DNA of 64,000 nt, from NCBI GenBank assembly GCA_963770485.1, contig CAVYPX010000007.1:18231-82230 (forward strand). The letters are read 5' to 3'. The stretch is from CAVVEC01 sp963770485. Lineage in GTDB: Bacteria > Acidobacteriota > Terriglobia > Terriglobales > Acidobacteriaceae. Made by a program: the position numbers and the translations under genes. Position 1 is the first letter of the stretch; each line of letters starts with the position of its first letter. Positions 17,631 through 26,334 of the stretch are shown here, one piece after another. The notes under the pieces were generated by a model that was given only the letters and a program-made list of their open reading frames with translations, did not search any database and was not told where the DNA came from.

Positions 17631-18670
17631 AATGTCTGTCGGACCGCGCTCTGGAAGGGCTGCGGAAAGCCGTGCACGAGCCGGACCTCTACGGGACGCA
17701 TTACCGGTTGCTGCAGCGCGTGGCGGGCGGAGGCATGGGTGTGGTCTATGCAGCCGAGGACGTGCGGCTGGGCAGACGCGTGGCCCTGAAGGTGCTGGAT
17801 CTGCCCGACCCGGCAGGCGAGTTGGAGAAACGGTTGATTCGAGAAGCCCGCGTGCTGGCGCGGTTGGAACATCCTGGCATCGTGCCCGTACACGATGTGG
17901 GCAAACTGAGCGATGGGCGAGTGTTCTATGCGATGAAATTCGTGGAAGGGAAACAGCTCGATGAACACATCGCCGCCGTGAGATCGCTCCCGGAACGGCT
18001 GCGGGTGTTTTTGCGGATGTGCGACGCGGTGGCCTTTGCGCATGCGCGCGGCGTGGCGCACCGCGACCTTAAACCAGCGAACATCATGGTTGGCCCCTTC
18101 GGCGAGGTACTGGTGATGGATTGGGGCTTGGCGAAAATTCTTCGAGCCGCGGCAGATCCAGAAGAAGCTGTCGCGCCAGACGAAAGCACAAGAGAAACGA
18201 TGGCGGACCTAAACCCGTCGACGGAGACAACGGAACAACCGCCGAAGGCCGTGGAAACGGCGCACGGGGCAGTTATGGGTACGCCTGGGTACATGTCGCC
18301 GGAGCAGGCACGGGGCGACGTGGAACAGGTGGATGCCCGCAGCGACGTCTATTCGCTCGGGGAAATTTTGAGGTTCCTCGCGACCGGTGCGCGAGAGGGC
18401 TCCACGCATAACGGAAAAATCAACCTTCCAAAATCCTTGGCGGCCATCTGCGTGAAAGCGACGGCGGGTGAGCCAAGGAACAGGTATGGGACCGTGCCAG
18501 AACTGGCGGCGGACGTTTCGAGTTATCTCGACGGGCTCCCGGTGATCGCCCACCGGGAAAATGTGCTGGAACGTGCTGAGCGGCTCTTTGCGCGGTACCG
18601 CGTGGCTATCTTATTGATCGCGGCCTATTTGGCTATGCGAGTCTTGCTCCTGCGCGTCCTGCATCATTAG
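17627..18670 (+). CDS. Hanks-type serine/threonine protein kinase with C-terminal membrane segment
   Basis: A eukaryotic-like protein kinase: glycine loop AGGGMGVVYAAED, VALKVL lysine, catalytic loop AHRDLKPANIM, VMDWGLAK in place of the usual DFG, and GTPGYMSPEQARG (P+1 region). The lobe is followed by a short juxtamembrane stretch and a single C-terminal helix (VAILLIAAYLAMRVLLLRVL), so the kinase faces the cytoplasm on a tail anchor. There is no extracellular sensor domain. An acidic/polar insert of ~45 residues lies between DWGLAK and GTPGY. Overlap with the upstream sigma-factor gene suggests that the kinase may phosphorylate or control that sigma factor; this is inference from context. 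Confidence 0.92.
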   Translation: MKCLSDRALEGLRKAVHEPDLYGTHYRLLQRVAGGGMGVVYAAEDVRLGRRVALKVLDLPDPAGELEKRLIREARVLARLEHPGIVPVHDVGKLSDGRVFYAMKFVEGKQLDEHIAAVRSLPERLRVFLRMCDAVAFAHARGVAHRDLKPANIMVGPFGEVLVMDWGLAKILRAAADPEEAVAPDESTRETMADLNPSTETTEQPPKAVETAHGAVMGTPGYMSPEQARGDVEQVDARSDVYSLGEILRFLATGAREGSTHNGKINLPKSLAAICVKATAGEPRNRYGTVPELAADVSSYLDGLPVIAHRENVLERAERLFARYRVAILLIAAYLAMRVLLLRVLHH

Positions 18671-18744
18671 CCGCTAAAGGATTCTCCCGCTTTGTTGTAA
18701 AGAACGTCGAAGAGGGAAACAATCGTGAATCGGAGGGGTCCTCG

Positions 18745-19101
18745 ATGAACAAGGTCGTGCTGGGTATCCTGCTGGGTGCGATTCTCGGAGCGCTGGACGG
18801 AATGACTGCCTGGTTTACGCCTGAGGCGAGGTCGCAGCTCGCGGGAATCATTGTCGGTTCTACAATCAAGGGAGTCATCGCCGGTGTGGCGATTGGGTTC
18901 TTCGCACGCAAAGTGAATTCGCTGCCCCTAGGGATCGTGTTTGGGCTGGCAGTCGGATTCGTGCTTGCCTTCATCGTCGCCCACTTTATGGAGCACGGGC
19001 ACTATTTCGAGATAATCCTGCCGGGGAGTGTGGTGGGATTGATCGTCGGGTATGCCACGCAGCGGTACGGTGCCGCGCGTGCGGCTCCCGCAACCCGGTG
19101 A
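18745..19101 (+). CDS. Small glycine-rich integral membrane protein, unknown function
   Basis: A 118-residue protein with four hydrophobic segments rich in small residues (VVLGILLGAILGALDGM, IIVGSTIKGVIAGVAIGFF, IVFGLAVGFVLAFIVAHFM, ILPGSVVGLIVGYAT). No catalytic motif is visible and I do not recognise a family. The ribosome site GGAGGGG lies about 8 nt before ATG 18745. It follows the kinase gene by 74 bp on the same strand and may be part of that transcript. Confidence 0.75.
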   Translation: MNKVVLGILLGAILGALDGMTAWFTPEARSQLAGIIVGSTIKGVIAGVAIGFFARKVNSLPLGIVFGLAVGFVLAFIVAHFMEHGHYFEIILPGSVVGLIVGYATQRYGAARAAPATR

Positions 19102-19220
19102 TCCGGCTCTTTCAAATTGGTGAGACCCGAGATGGTCGAAGAGAACAAAAGAACACACAACGAGGTTCAAAGCAGAGTGCAGCAACCCGTTTCAAGCCAG
19201 CAGGTTTGAGGAGGCGCGAA

Positions 19221-19754
19221 ATGAAGTGGAGGACAATGCTATTCGCACTCACGCTCGTACCTTTCCTGTCACTGCAAGCCCAGCAACCCAGGTCCACAAA
19301 CCAATGGAAGGACTTCGATTTTCTACTGGGCGAGTGGACATGGGTCGGAGGAGGGCAACCAGGACAGGGAAAGGGTGTGTCTACCTTCCGGCCTCAATTG
19401 GATGGAACGGTGCTGGTCCGAAAAACCCATGTGGACTATCCGGCGACCAAGGAGCGGGCTGCTTTTGCCCATGACGATCTCATATATGTGTATCGCGATC
19501 CTCAGGACGACTCGTTGCACGCCATTTTCTTTGATGGCGAGGGCCACGTCATCCGCTACGCGGTAACGGTGGCGTCTGGCGCTAGCTCCATCGAATTCTT
19601 GAGCGATGCGGCGCCCGCCGGCACAAGATGCCGCATGACCTACGCTCGCACTGGTGAGGATTCGGTAACGGAGAAGTTCGAGATTGCCCCACCGGGCAAG
19701 CCGAACGATTTCGCAACCTATGTAGAGTTCAGGGCAAAGAGAGTCCGCAGATGA
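19221..19754 (+). CDS. Secreted DUF1579/heme-binding-barrel-like protein
   Basis: A 177-residue exported protein: signal peptide MKWRTMLFALTLVPFLSLQAQ, then DFDFLLGEWTW, a phrase typical of the DUF1579/nitrobindin-like lipocalin-fold proteins that bind a hydrophobic ligand, followed by alternating beta-strand segments (GTVLVRKTHVDY, DDLIYVYRDPQDDSLHAIFFDGEGHVIRYAVTV). The function is unknown; family resemblance is by pattern only. The ATG at 19221 is chosen for its strong GAGGAGG upstream and the signal peptide; the frame is open ~120 nt further upstream. Confidence 0.75.
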   Translation: MKWRTMLFALTLVPFLSLQAQQPRSTNQWKDFDFLLGEWTWVGGGQPGQGKGVSTFRPQLDGTVLVRKTHVDYPATKERAAFAHDDLIYVYRDPQDDSLHAIFFDGEGHVIRYAVTVASGASSIEFLSDAAPAGTRCRMTYARTGEDSVTEKFEIAPPGKPNDFATYVEFRAKRVRR

Positions 19755-19829
19755 GAGCAAGATTTGCTGTGTCCATCTTGCAGCAGTGTCGCGCACTCTT
19801 ATCCGTTGCTGGTTGTTTTCGCGTCCAGC

Positions 19830-20333
19830 TTAGATAAACATCTCGTCCTGGGGCACGGTCATGCCGTTGCGTGGACGCCGTCTTCCCCCGAAGAGGAACT
19901 CCAATCCCTTGGTCAGACCTTGGACTAGCCCGGAAAGTTGCCGAACCGGGGAAACCACGGTTTTATGCACCATATCTGTCGTGTTCTCCACCCGATCGAG
20001 AGTACGGCTTACGAGTTCGTCGGCGCGGATCACCTGCAGACGGGTACGGTCGATGACGTCACTGACTGTGGCATCGAGGCGTTCCACTTGGGCGCGAATC
20101 ATAGTGCTCGACTCGCTCACATTCTTGACCATGATCTCAAGGCTGGGACGAAACTCCGTGAGCATGGAGTGAACGATTTCGGCGGTGGGCAAAACCTTGG
20201 TTCTGACCTCACTGGCCAGCGCTTCGATGCGCGCGCTGGTCTGGCGGACCGACAAATACAGGGCCACCAGAATTCCTGCCTGGATCAGCACGGCGGCGGC
20301 GGTAAAGCCGATGAAAATAGGAAGATAGTCCAT
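19830..20333 (-). CDS. DUF948-like membrane-anchored coiled-coil protein
   Basis: One N-terminal membrane helix (LPIFIGFTAAAVLIQAGILVALYLSV) followed by a long helical domain (residues ~35-140) with regularly spaced hydrophobics, Val/Leu and Glu/Arg (RTSARIEALASEVRTKVLPTAEIV..., DRVENTTDMVHKTVVSPVRQL). This is the pattern of DUF948 'general stress' proteins. It is encoded just downstream of a YtxH-type gene on the same strand, a common pairing in stress-related operons. 167 aa. Confidence 0.75.
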   Translation of the reverse strand: MDYLPIFIGFTAAAVLIQAGILVALYLSVRQTSARIEALASEVRTKVLPTAEIVHSMLTEFRPSLEIMVKNVSESSTMIRAQVERLDATVSDVIDRTRLQVIRADELVSRTLDRVENTTDMVHKTVVSPVRQLSGLVQGLTKGLEFLFGGRRRPRNGMTVPQDEMFI

Positions 20334-20389
20334 AAGCGTTCCTCCGCGTCCCAGCGCTAACCATCGGTGCAGCGGAGAATCAAAATGCC

Positions 20390-20701
20390 TCAGGGATTCT
20401 GCGGGCCGCCGCCCTCCGAGGCGGTCGCTTCGTGATACGCCTGGCGTCCCGCTTCATACGCGGAGCGGAACTGCTCTTTCTGCTGATTCAGCACTTCGCG
20501 GCCACGATCCGCCCACCCCACAGCTTGCTCGCGCGCCTGGCGTGCCCGATCACGCACGAACTCACGGCCTTCATCTGCCCTGGCGCGCAACGCTTCGCGA
20601 GTCTCGTTGCCGGAGCGCGGCGCATAAAGAACTCCTGCGATGGCTCCAAAGCCCAAGCCTGCAAGAAACCAAAGAAAACTATTGCCATCTTTGTCTGACA
20701 T
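20390..20701 (-). CDS. YtxH-domain small membrane protein
   Basis: A 103-residue protein with an N-terminal glycine-rich membrane helix ending in a proline-arginine pair (FLWFLAGLGFGAIAGVLYAPRSGNETR), the signature of YtxH-domain stress proteins, then a charged amphipathic helix (ARADEGREFVRDRARQAREQAVGWADRGREVL). Its likely operon partner is the DUF948-like gene 56 bp downstream. AGGTTC-type sequence upstream gives only a weak ribosome site. Confidence 0.82.
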   Translation of the reverse strand: MSDKDGNSFLWFLAGLGFGAIAGVLYAPRSGNETREALRARADEGREFVRDRARQAREQAVGWADRGREVLNQQKEQFRSAYEAGRQAYHEATASEGGGPQNP

Positions 20702-20910
20702 AAGAACCTCCGAACTCTCCGTTCACCTAACTTGGATGGTAGCACCCGCTTTAGTGAAATACAATTCGACCCCACCGTCGCTAGGGTCCTAATTCGACTG
20801 GGGTAAAGATGCGGGAGACAAAGGAAGGCGAAGGAAACCGCTCGATCGGGACCCTCGTGGTTGATTGAATTCCAGGGAACGCGAAGATTGTTTAGAAGCG
20901 ATTGCTGTCT

Positions 20911-21023
20911 CCGCGCACTCCGCGGCTTTCTCTGCGACCTTCGCGGCTTAAGACTTGGTTGCCCAAGTCTCATCAAAACCCTAAAGACGCGGAGACCGCT
21001 GAGGAACCGCAGAGTGCGCGGAG
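20911..21023. repeat. Large imperfect inverted repeat with internal hairpin
   Basis: CTCCGCGCACTCCGCGG (from about 20911) and CCGCAGAGTGCGCGGAG (to about 21023) are inverse copies with few mismatches. At the centre is an exact 8-bp hairpin, AGACTTGG (20951-20958) / CCAAGTCT (20963-20970) with a TTGC loop. It fills most of the 354-bp space (20702-21055) between two minus-strand genes, where no reading frame is convincing. The motif type (CGCGGAG/CGCAGAG) recurs at several other intergenic sites in the window. Confidence 0.6.
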
Positions 21024-21055
21024 AGGCAAAGAGCGAACTGACCTCAACGCAACCC

Positions 21056-21589
21056 TCAGAAGTGTTCGGTCTTGCCGCCGTACTTGACAGTTCCGTTCTT
21101 CTGATTGACCTGCTCAACGTCCTGATTTGTATAGGTGCGCGACGCCTTCGTAGCGGCGCCTGAACTTGCCATCAGTTGGGCGGCGCTCCGGCTGCTTGGC
21201 CAAGACGCCACTCCGAAGTCCAACCCCTGCGCTTTTTGCATGTGCCTTGCCTCGGCCATCGGCTCGACGGGCATCTCGGACGCCACGGATGGACCGTACC
21301 AGACCGGTTGGGTGTACAATCCGGCCGGCGGTTGCGAAAGGAACTCGCTGGAAAGCGTCGCGTTGGTGGCGCCGGCCACGTTGCCAAACGTGGCGTTGCT
21401 GGCCCCCACCGCCGCGGGCGAGACGGTCGCGAGCGTTACCGACGGAGTAACCACGAGAGGCACAAACGGCGCGGCATAAACGCCATACGCAGGAACCCAG
21501 TTGCTGGCAGTCCCCGCGATGATGGTGGCTTGGGCTGCCGCGAGTGCAGACAACAAAACCACCGTGCATAGAGCAGTGAGTAGACGCAT
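21056..21589 (-). CDS. Secreted Ala/Ser/Thr-rich protein of unknown function
   Basis: A 177-residue protein with a clear signal peptide (MRLLTALCTVVLLSALAAAQA). The mature part is rich in Ala, Val, Thr, Ser and Pro with PLVVTPSVTLATVSP, EPMAEARHM and a polar C-terminus (TYTNQDVEQVNQKNGTVKYGGKTEHF). No family was recognised; similar short exported proteins are common in acidobacteria. A GGAGGAT-type ribosome site precedes ATG 21589. It is a single gene flanked by repeats on both sides. Confidence 0.65.
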   Translation of the reverse strand: MRLLTALCTVVLLSALAAAQATIIAGTASNWVPAYGVYAAPFVPLVVTPSVTLATVSPAAVGASNATFGNVAGATNATLSSEFLSQPPAGLYTQPVWYGPSVASEMPVEPMAEARHMQKAQGLDFGVASWPSSRSAAQLMASSGAATKASRTYTNQDVEQVNQKNGTVKYGGKTEHF

Positions 21590-21760
21590 ACATCCTCCAC
21601 AAAGTAGGGAAATGAGATTCCAGGGGCCGCTTCAGGATGCCTTTGTTCGAGGGGAGGAAAGCTGCGACTAGCTCCCAGTGAGGCCGCCCGCGAAACCTGC
21701 TGCCCGCATCATACACCCGAAACCCGGCTCTGGGCGCGGGTTTTCTTAGGTCGGGAGTGG

Positions 21761-21919
21761 CGTAGTTTGATAACGAAGCGAGCCAAACCCGCAATTATTA
21801 CGTCGCAAAGAACGCGACGCTTCGCGCGCTCGCCCAGATTCCCTCGACTTCGCTCGGGACAGGCTCCTCGCTGCGCAAAGAGCAGTTGTTCAGGGATGGC
21901 ATCAAACTGAGCCGCTACC
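21761..21919. repeat. Composite dispersed repeat downstream of the ThiF-like gene
   Basis: GAAGCGAGCCAAAC (21775-21788) followed 14 nt later by GTCGCAAA (21802-21809) is repeated with the same spacing at 23034-23047 and 23061-23068, so the ThiF-like gene lies between two direct copies. The right end TCAAACTGAGCCGCTACC (21902-21919) recurs with one change at 31313-31330. The 331-bp space 21590-21920 contains no other feature that I could support. Confidence 0.6.
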
Positions 21920-21920
21920 G

Positions 21921-22955
21921 TCAGGTCCCTACATAGCGGGCATAGAGACTTCTGGCCACGGCCGTATCGGTCGTACCTTTGATAATGGCTCTGCCGTCGG
22001 GAAACAGGGTTATTTCGTAGGGTTCAGGCCAGAATTTCAGGATGAAGTCATTGTGCCGGACGGCGCCATGCGGCTTCAGGCGTTCGCTCATCTGGGCCAG
22101 ATCAACGGGCCGGTGGCGCTCGTGAATCTGCACCGAGTTGCGACCACACAGAGTGATATGGGGTCGGCCTTCTCCGGCCAGATGAGGGAAGTCGTGCCGC
22201 CCGCAGGTTCGGCATTCGGGCCGCGGATGGCCGGCCGCCACCTCAGCCCGTTCGTTGCCCCACACGTCGAAGGAAAGCAGCGTCCGCCGGAGACGGTCCT
22301 CCGCGCCCACCAGGAATTTAAGTGCTTCAGTGGCGGCGATCGAAGCGGCCAGGTTGACCGCAGAATTCAGAATTCCCGCGGTTTCGCAGGTCTCGAACGT
22401 CCCTTGCGGAGGATCGGGGAAAATGCAGGCCAGGCACGCGGTCCGGCCCGGTAACACGTTCAGTGTCACGCCGTAGCTGCTGACGGCGGCGCAGTAGATC
22501 CAGGGAAGGGAATTCTTCACCGCGAAATCGTTGATCAGGTATCTGGTCTCGAAATTGTCGGTGCCGTCCAGAATGAGCTGCATCTGCTGGAATAGCGCCT
22601 CGATATTCGCTGGTGTCAGATCGGCGACGTGCGGCTCGATCACAATCTGGGAATTGAAAGCCGCGATTCTTCTGGCGGCAGCGATGGCCTTGGGCAGAGA
22701 TTCGGCGGCGTCGCTCTCGTCAAACAAGGATTGCCGCTGCAAATTGCTGGGCTCGACATAGTCCCGATCAATGATTCGGATTGTGCCCACACCGGCACGA
22801 GCCAGCAGGGAAGCCAGCGCCGAGCCGGTAGCGCCACAGCCGACAATGGCTAATCGAGATGCCGCCAGTTTGCGCTGTCCTTCCGCTCCGATGCCGGGGA
22901 AAAGCACCTGACGCGAATATCTCTGATCCGGTTCCAAAGAGATCACCAGTTCCAA
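21921..22955 (-). CDS. ThiF/MoeB/HesA-family adenylyltransferase
   Basis: An E1-like enzyme that adenylates the C-terminus of a ubiquitin-like sulfur carrier (ThiS, MoaD or similar). The Rossmann ATP-binding site LAIVGCGATGSALASLLARAGVG, IIDRDYVEPSNLQRQSLF (the conserved R-Q pair), LILDGTDNFETRYLINDF and a zinc site of two CxxC pairs (CLACIFP and CRTCGR) are present, with CETAGIL carrying the candidate sulfur-transfer cysteine. In place of a rhodanese domain the C-terminal ~80 residues form a different small domain that includes a Lys/Arg-rich HNDFILKFWPEPYEITLFPDGRAIIKGTTD, similar to that of acidobacterial ThiF proteins. No thi or moa genes are adjacent. Start at 22955. Confidence 0.88.
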   Translation of the reverse strand: MELVISLEPDQRYSRQVLFPGIGAEGQRKLAASRLAIVGCGATGSALASLLARAGVGTIRIIDRDYVEPSNLQRQSLFDESDAAESLPKAIAAARRIAAFNSQIVIEPHVADLTPANIEALFQQMQLILDGTDNFETRYLINDFAVKNSLPWIYCAAVSSYGVTLNVLPGRTACLACIFPDPPQGTFETCETAGILNSAVNLAASIAATEALKFLVGAEDRLRRTLLSFDVWGNERAEVAAGHPRPECRTCGRHDFPHLAGEGRPHITLCGRNSVQIHERHRPVDLAQMSERLKPHGAVRHNDFILKFWPEPYEITLFPDGRAIIKGTTDTAVARSLYARYVGT

Positions 22956-23020
22956 GCGTCCGAACCATTATTATAGGTGCCAGTCAGATTCGCGAAACGA
23001 AGCTGAGGCTAGGGTATGGG

Positions 23021-23110
23021 GCAGTTTGGGAAGGAAGCGAGCCAAACGCGCGGTTGTTGGGTCGCAAAAAAGCGCTTGCTCAGGATGACAATTAACTGCA
23101 CCACTACCTG
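23021..23110. repeat. Second copy of the composite dispersed repeat, upstream of bamA
   Basis: The block GCAGTTTGGGAAGGAAGCGA...GTCGCAAA matches 21764-21809 in order and spacing. It is followed by GCTCAGGATGACA (the inverse of the TGTCATCCTGAG end of the hairpin family) and by a degraded CACTACC end. It lies in the 247-bp gap between the divergent ThiF-like and bamA genes, where it would have to coexist with both promoters. Confidence 0.55.
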
Positions 23111-23202
23111 AGCCTGGCCGGACGAGAGCCCCGGAATACAACCTTGTCCTGTACCGGTTTATCGTACTTACTGATCATCGACACCCGGGTTGAGGAGCCT
23201 GT

Positions 23203-26200
23203 TTGCAATTGAGGGGAGCTTGGCTCATGGCCTTCACGGCGCTGGCGCTGACGGCCACCTATGCCGTCAAAGCGTCGGCTTGCTCCTCCGTGGGTGCTGA
23301 GCAGGAACAAAACCAATCCGAGAACTCACAATCTCAGGCCTTGCCCATGCAGGACAGCATGGTTCTATATCAGGGTCTGACGGTCGCAGACATCCGCCTA
23401 AGCGACATTCACTCGGAAGCTGATCAACGGCGGCTCCGACAGCTTATTTCGCAACAGGCAGGAGAGCCGCTTGACCGCGATCTCATCCGTCAAAGCATTC
23501 ATCGTCTGTATGCCACGGGGCGTTTTGCCGATATAAGCGTTGAGGCCGAACCAACTAAGGACGGCAAGGTCGCGCTGTCGTTTGTCACGACGCCGAATTA
23601 TTTCGTGGGAGACATTCGCGTCGAAGGCGTTCCCAACCGGCCCACCGCCAGCCAGGTGGTCAACGCCTCGAAGTTTCAGTTGGGAGAGCTGTTTACGCGC
23701 GATAAGCTTGATCGCGCTCTGACTAACATCAAACAGCTGATGGAACAGAACGGTTACTATCGCTCCGCGGTCAGCGACCAAGAACGCAGGGATCCGGGCC
23801 GGCAGCAGATTGCGATCCTTTTGCATGTTGATCCCGGTCCACAGGCACACATCGGGCGGGTTAATGTTACGGGCAATCCGGGATATTCCGCGGAACAGAT
23901 TCAGGATATGGCGAAAATGGAGCCCGGCGATCCGGTCTCCGTGCAACGTGTTTCGAACGCGCTCGACCGGCTACGCAAGCGGTATCAGAAGCAGAACCGC
24001 CTGCTGGCCCAAGTTCTGATTGCCGGCAAGTTCTACCGCCCTGCGGCCAACGCGGTGGACTATACATTAGACATCACTCCGGGGCCCAGAGTTGAGGTGG
24101 TCGCAGAAGGCTTCAAAATCAACCGTAGAGCGCTGAAGAAATACGTGCCGATTTTTGAAGAGAATGCCGTGGACGAAGATCTTTTGAACGAAGGCCGCCG
24201 CAACCTGCTCAACTATCTGCAAAGCCTCGGCTACTTCGGGGCTAAGGTCGGACTGAAGAGCCATTCCGACGCTGCTGGGAACGCGCTGCAGGTGGTTTAT
24301 GTCATTGAGCCAGGTGCCCGGCACAAATTGGTGAAAGTCGAAATCAGCGGGAACAAATATTTCTTGACCGGCATGCTCCGCCCGCGCATGCAGGTACAGC
24401 CCGCCGGCCGCCTGTTTTCCCAGGGCCACTACAGCCAGGCCTTGCTCAACAACGATGTCAATGCTCTGGAAGACCTTTACCGCTCCAACGGGTTCCAGCA
24501 GGTCAAGATCACCCCTGAGGTAATCGATGATTACCAGGGTCGTGAAAATGACCTGGCGGTTACAATCGCCGTGGACGAAGGTTCGCAGACCCTGGTGGGC
24601 GCGTTTCATATTGTGGGGAACCATAGCTTCTCCGAGGACCAGCTTCGTCCTGACGTCATCCAGACAACCGCGGGTCAGCCCTTTTCCGAATCTACGATCG
24701 GGCAGGACCGCGACAATCTCCTGAATTACTACTACAACCATGGATTTCCCCGCGCCAGTTTTGAAGCTTCGGCGAAACCCATTGGCGATGAGCCCAATCG
24801 GTTGGACGTCATCTTCACCATCCATGAGGGAGACCAGGTCTTTGTGGATCAGGTGTTTACGTCGGGTTTGAATTTTACCCGGCCGTATGTGGTGCAACGC
24901 GAAGTACAAACCGAACCCGGCGACCCACTCAGCCAGATTGACATGTTGGACACGCAGCGGCGCCTGTACGATCTCGGTATCTTCAGCCAGGTAGAAACCG
25001 CGGTGCAAAACCCCGATGGCGCCGAGCCGCAAAAGAACGTGCTGATAGACATTCAGGAAGCCAAGCGCTACACCTTTAATTACGGCGTGGGGCTGGAATT
25101 TCAGACCGGCCAGCCTTCGGCGGTGGGCACCAATCAAGCATTGGGCAATACGGGAGTGAGCCCGCGAGTCTCGTTGGAAGTGACCCGGCTCAATTTCCGC
25201 GGCCGCAACCACACCATCACTTTCAAAGCTGATGTCGGCAGTCTGGAGCAGCGGGGCCTTGTCAGTTATACCGCCCCGCGCTGGTTCAACAACCCCGATT
25301 GGAAGTTATCCTTCACCGCCTTCTACGACAATACCCTCGACGTCACCACCTTTACATCACAGCGTCTGGAGGGATCGGTGCAAGCGGAACAGATCGTGAG
25401 CAAAGCCACAACGATCGATTATCGCTTTACTTACCGGCGGGTGAAAGCCAGCGATATCGCCATCAGTCCGGCCGAAATTCCGCTGCTCTCGCTCCCTGTG
25501 CGCGTGGGCGAACCCGGCTTCAGCTACATTCGCAATAAGCGGGACAACGATCTGGAAACGACCCACGGCAGCTACACCACGGTGGACGCCGGAGTTGCCT
25601 CGAGCTACTTCGGTTCTGAAGCGGATTTTAGCCGTATCCTGACTCAGAACTCGACCTACTACTCGTTCGGCAAAAACCGTCCCAGGGACAAAAAATTCGT
25701 GATTGCGCGTTCACTCCGGGTCGGAGTGGAAACCGCTTTCGGCAATACCGTGATCCTGCCGCCGGGCCAGGCATGTCCGAACCCGGCCCAAACCAGTTGT
25801 CCCTCCACCGCGATCATCCCGCTGGCCGAGCGCTTCTTTACCGGCGGCGGAAACTCGCATCGCGGTTTCGGGTTGAATCAGGCAGGACCACGGGACCCCA
25901 CGACCGGATTTCCGCTGGGAGGCAGCGCGCTCTTCTTGAATAATGTGGAACTACGTTTTCCCCCGGCCACGCTGCCTTTTGTTCAGGACAACATCAGCTT
26001 CGCGTTGTTCGAAGATGCGGGCAACGTTTTTACGGATGGCCGCACCATGCTGGACAATCTGCTGCGCTGGCGCCAGAAGAGCCCTCAACTCTGCTTGCAG
26101 CAGGCCACCTACGCTCAGTGTGACTACAGTTACATCTCGCACGCGGTGGGGATTGGGGTGCGCTACAAGACCCCGATCGGCCCGGTGCGCTTCGATTTCG

Positions 26201-26334
26201 GATACAATGTGAATCCACCAGCATTTCCAAGTTTCCAAACGGTCACCAATAACCAGGGCGAAAAGACAAGCACTTTCGTACCCCAACACGCGAGCCATTT
26301 CAACGTGTACTTTAGTATTGGACAGAGCTTCTGA
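23203..26334 (+). CDS. bamA: Outer-membrane protein assembly factor BamA (Omp85 family)
   Basis: A 1043-residue Omp85 protein that inserts beta-barrels into the outer membrane. After a signal sequence (LMAFTALALTATYAVKASA) come multiple POTRA repeats (residues ~55-620; recurring FS...DL and L..G..F tracts such as QAGEPLDRDLIRQSIHRLYATGRFADISVE), then the barrel with GLEFQTGQPSA, FRGRNHTITF, FFTGGGNSHRGFGLNQAGPRD (equivalent to the conserved L6-loop RGF motif) and the C-terminal strand HFNVYFSIGQSF ending in Phe. There are about six to seven POTRA-like units, more than in E. coli BamA. A TTG at 23203 is preferred because GAGGAG lies 6 nt upstream and it supplies a basic n-region; ATG 23227 is the alternative. 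It overlaps the surA-like gene downstream. Confidence 0.93.
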   Translation: MQLRGAWLMAFTALALTATYAVKASACSSVGAEQEQNQSENSQSQALPMQDSMVLYQGLTVADIRLSDIHSEADQRRLRQLISQQAGEPLDRDLIRQSIHRLYATGRFADISVEAEPTKDGKVALSFVTTPNYFVGDIRVEGVPNRPTASQVVNASKFQLGELFTRDKLDRALTNIKQLMEQNGYYRSAVSDQERRDPGRQQIAILLHVDPGPQAHIGRVNVTGNPGYSAEQIQDMAKMEPGDPVSVQRVSNALDRLRKRYQKQNRLLAQVLIAGKFYRPAANAVDYTLDITPGPRVEVVAEGFKINRRALKKYVPIFEENAVDEDLLNEGRRNLLNYLQSLGYFGAKVGLKSHSDAAGNALQVVYVIEPGARHKLVKVEISGNKYFLTGMLRPRMQVQPAGRLFSQGHYSQALLNNDVNALEDLYRSNGFQQVKITPEVIDDYQGRENDLAVTIAVDEGSQTLVGAFHIVGNHSFSEDQLRPDVIQTTAGQPFSESTIGQDRDNLLNYYYNHGFPRASFEASAKPIGDEPNRLDVIFTIHEGDQVFVDQVFTSGLNFTRPYVVQREVQTEPGDPLSQIDMLDTQRRLYDLGIFSQVETAVQNPDGAEPQKNVLIDIQEAKRYTFNYGVGLEFQTGQPSAVGTNQALGNTGVSPRVSLEVTRLNFRGRNHTITFKADVGSLEQRGLVSYTAPRWFNNPDWKLSFTAFYDNTLDVTTFTSQRLEGSVQAEQIVSKATTIDYRFTYRRVKASDIAISPAEIPLLSLPVRVGEPGFSYIRNKRDNDLETTHGSYTTVDAGVASSYFGSEADFSRILTQNSTYYSFGKNRPRDKKFVIARSLRVGVETAFGNTVILPPGQACPNPAQTSCPSTAIIPLAERFFTGGGNSHRGFGLNQAGPRDPTTGFPLGGSALFLNNVELRFPPATLPFVQDNISFALFEDAGNVFTDGRTMLDNLLRWRQKSPQLCLQQATYAQCDYSYISHAVGIGVRYKTPIGPVRFDFGYNVNPPAFPSFQTVTNNQGEKTSTFVPQHASHFNVYFSIGQSF

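Noticed and set aside
24067..25212. 381-codon minus-strand frame inside bamA
   Set aside because: Antisense of conserved POTRA domains; no independent evidence.
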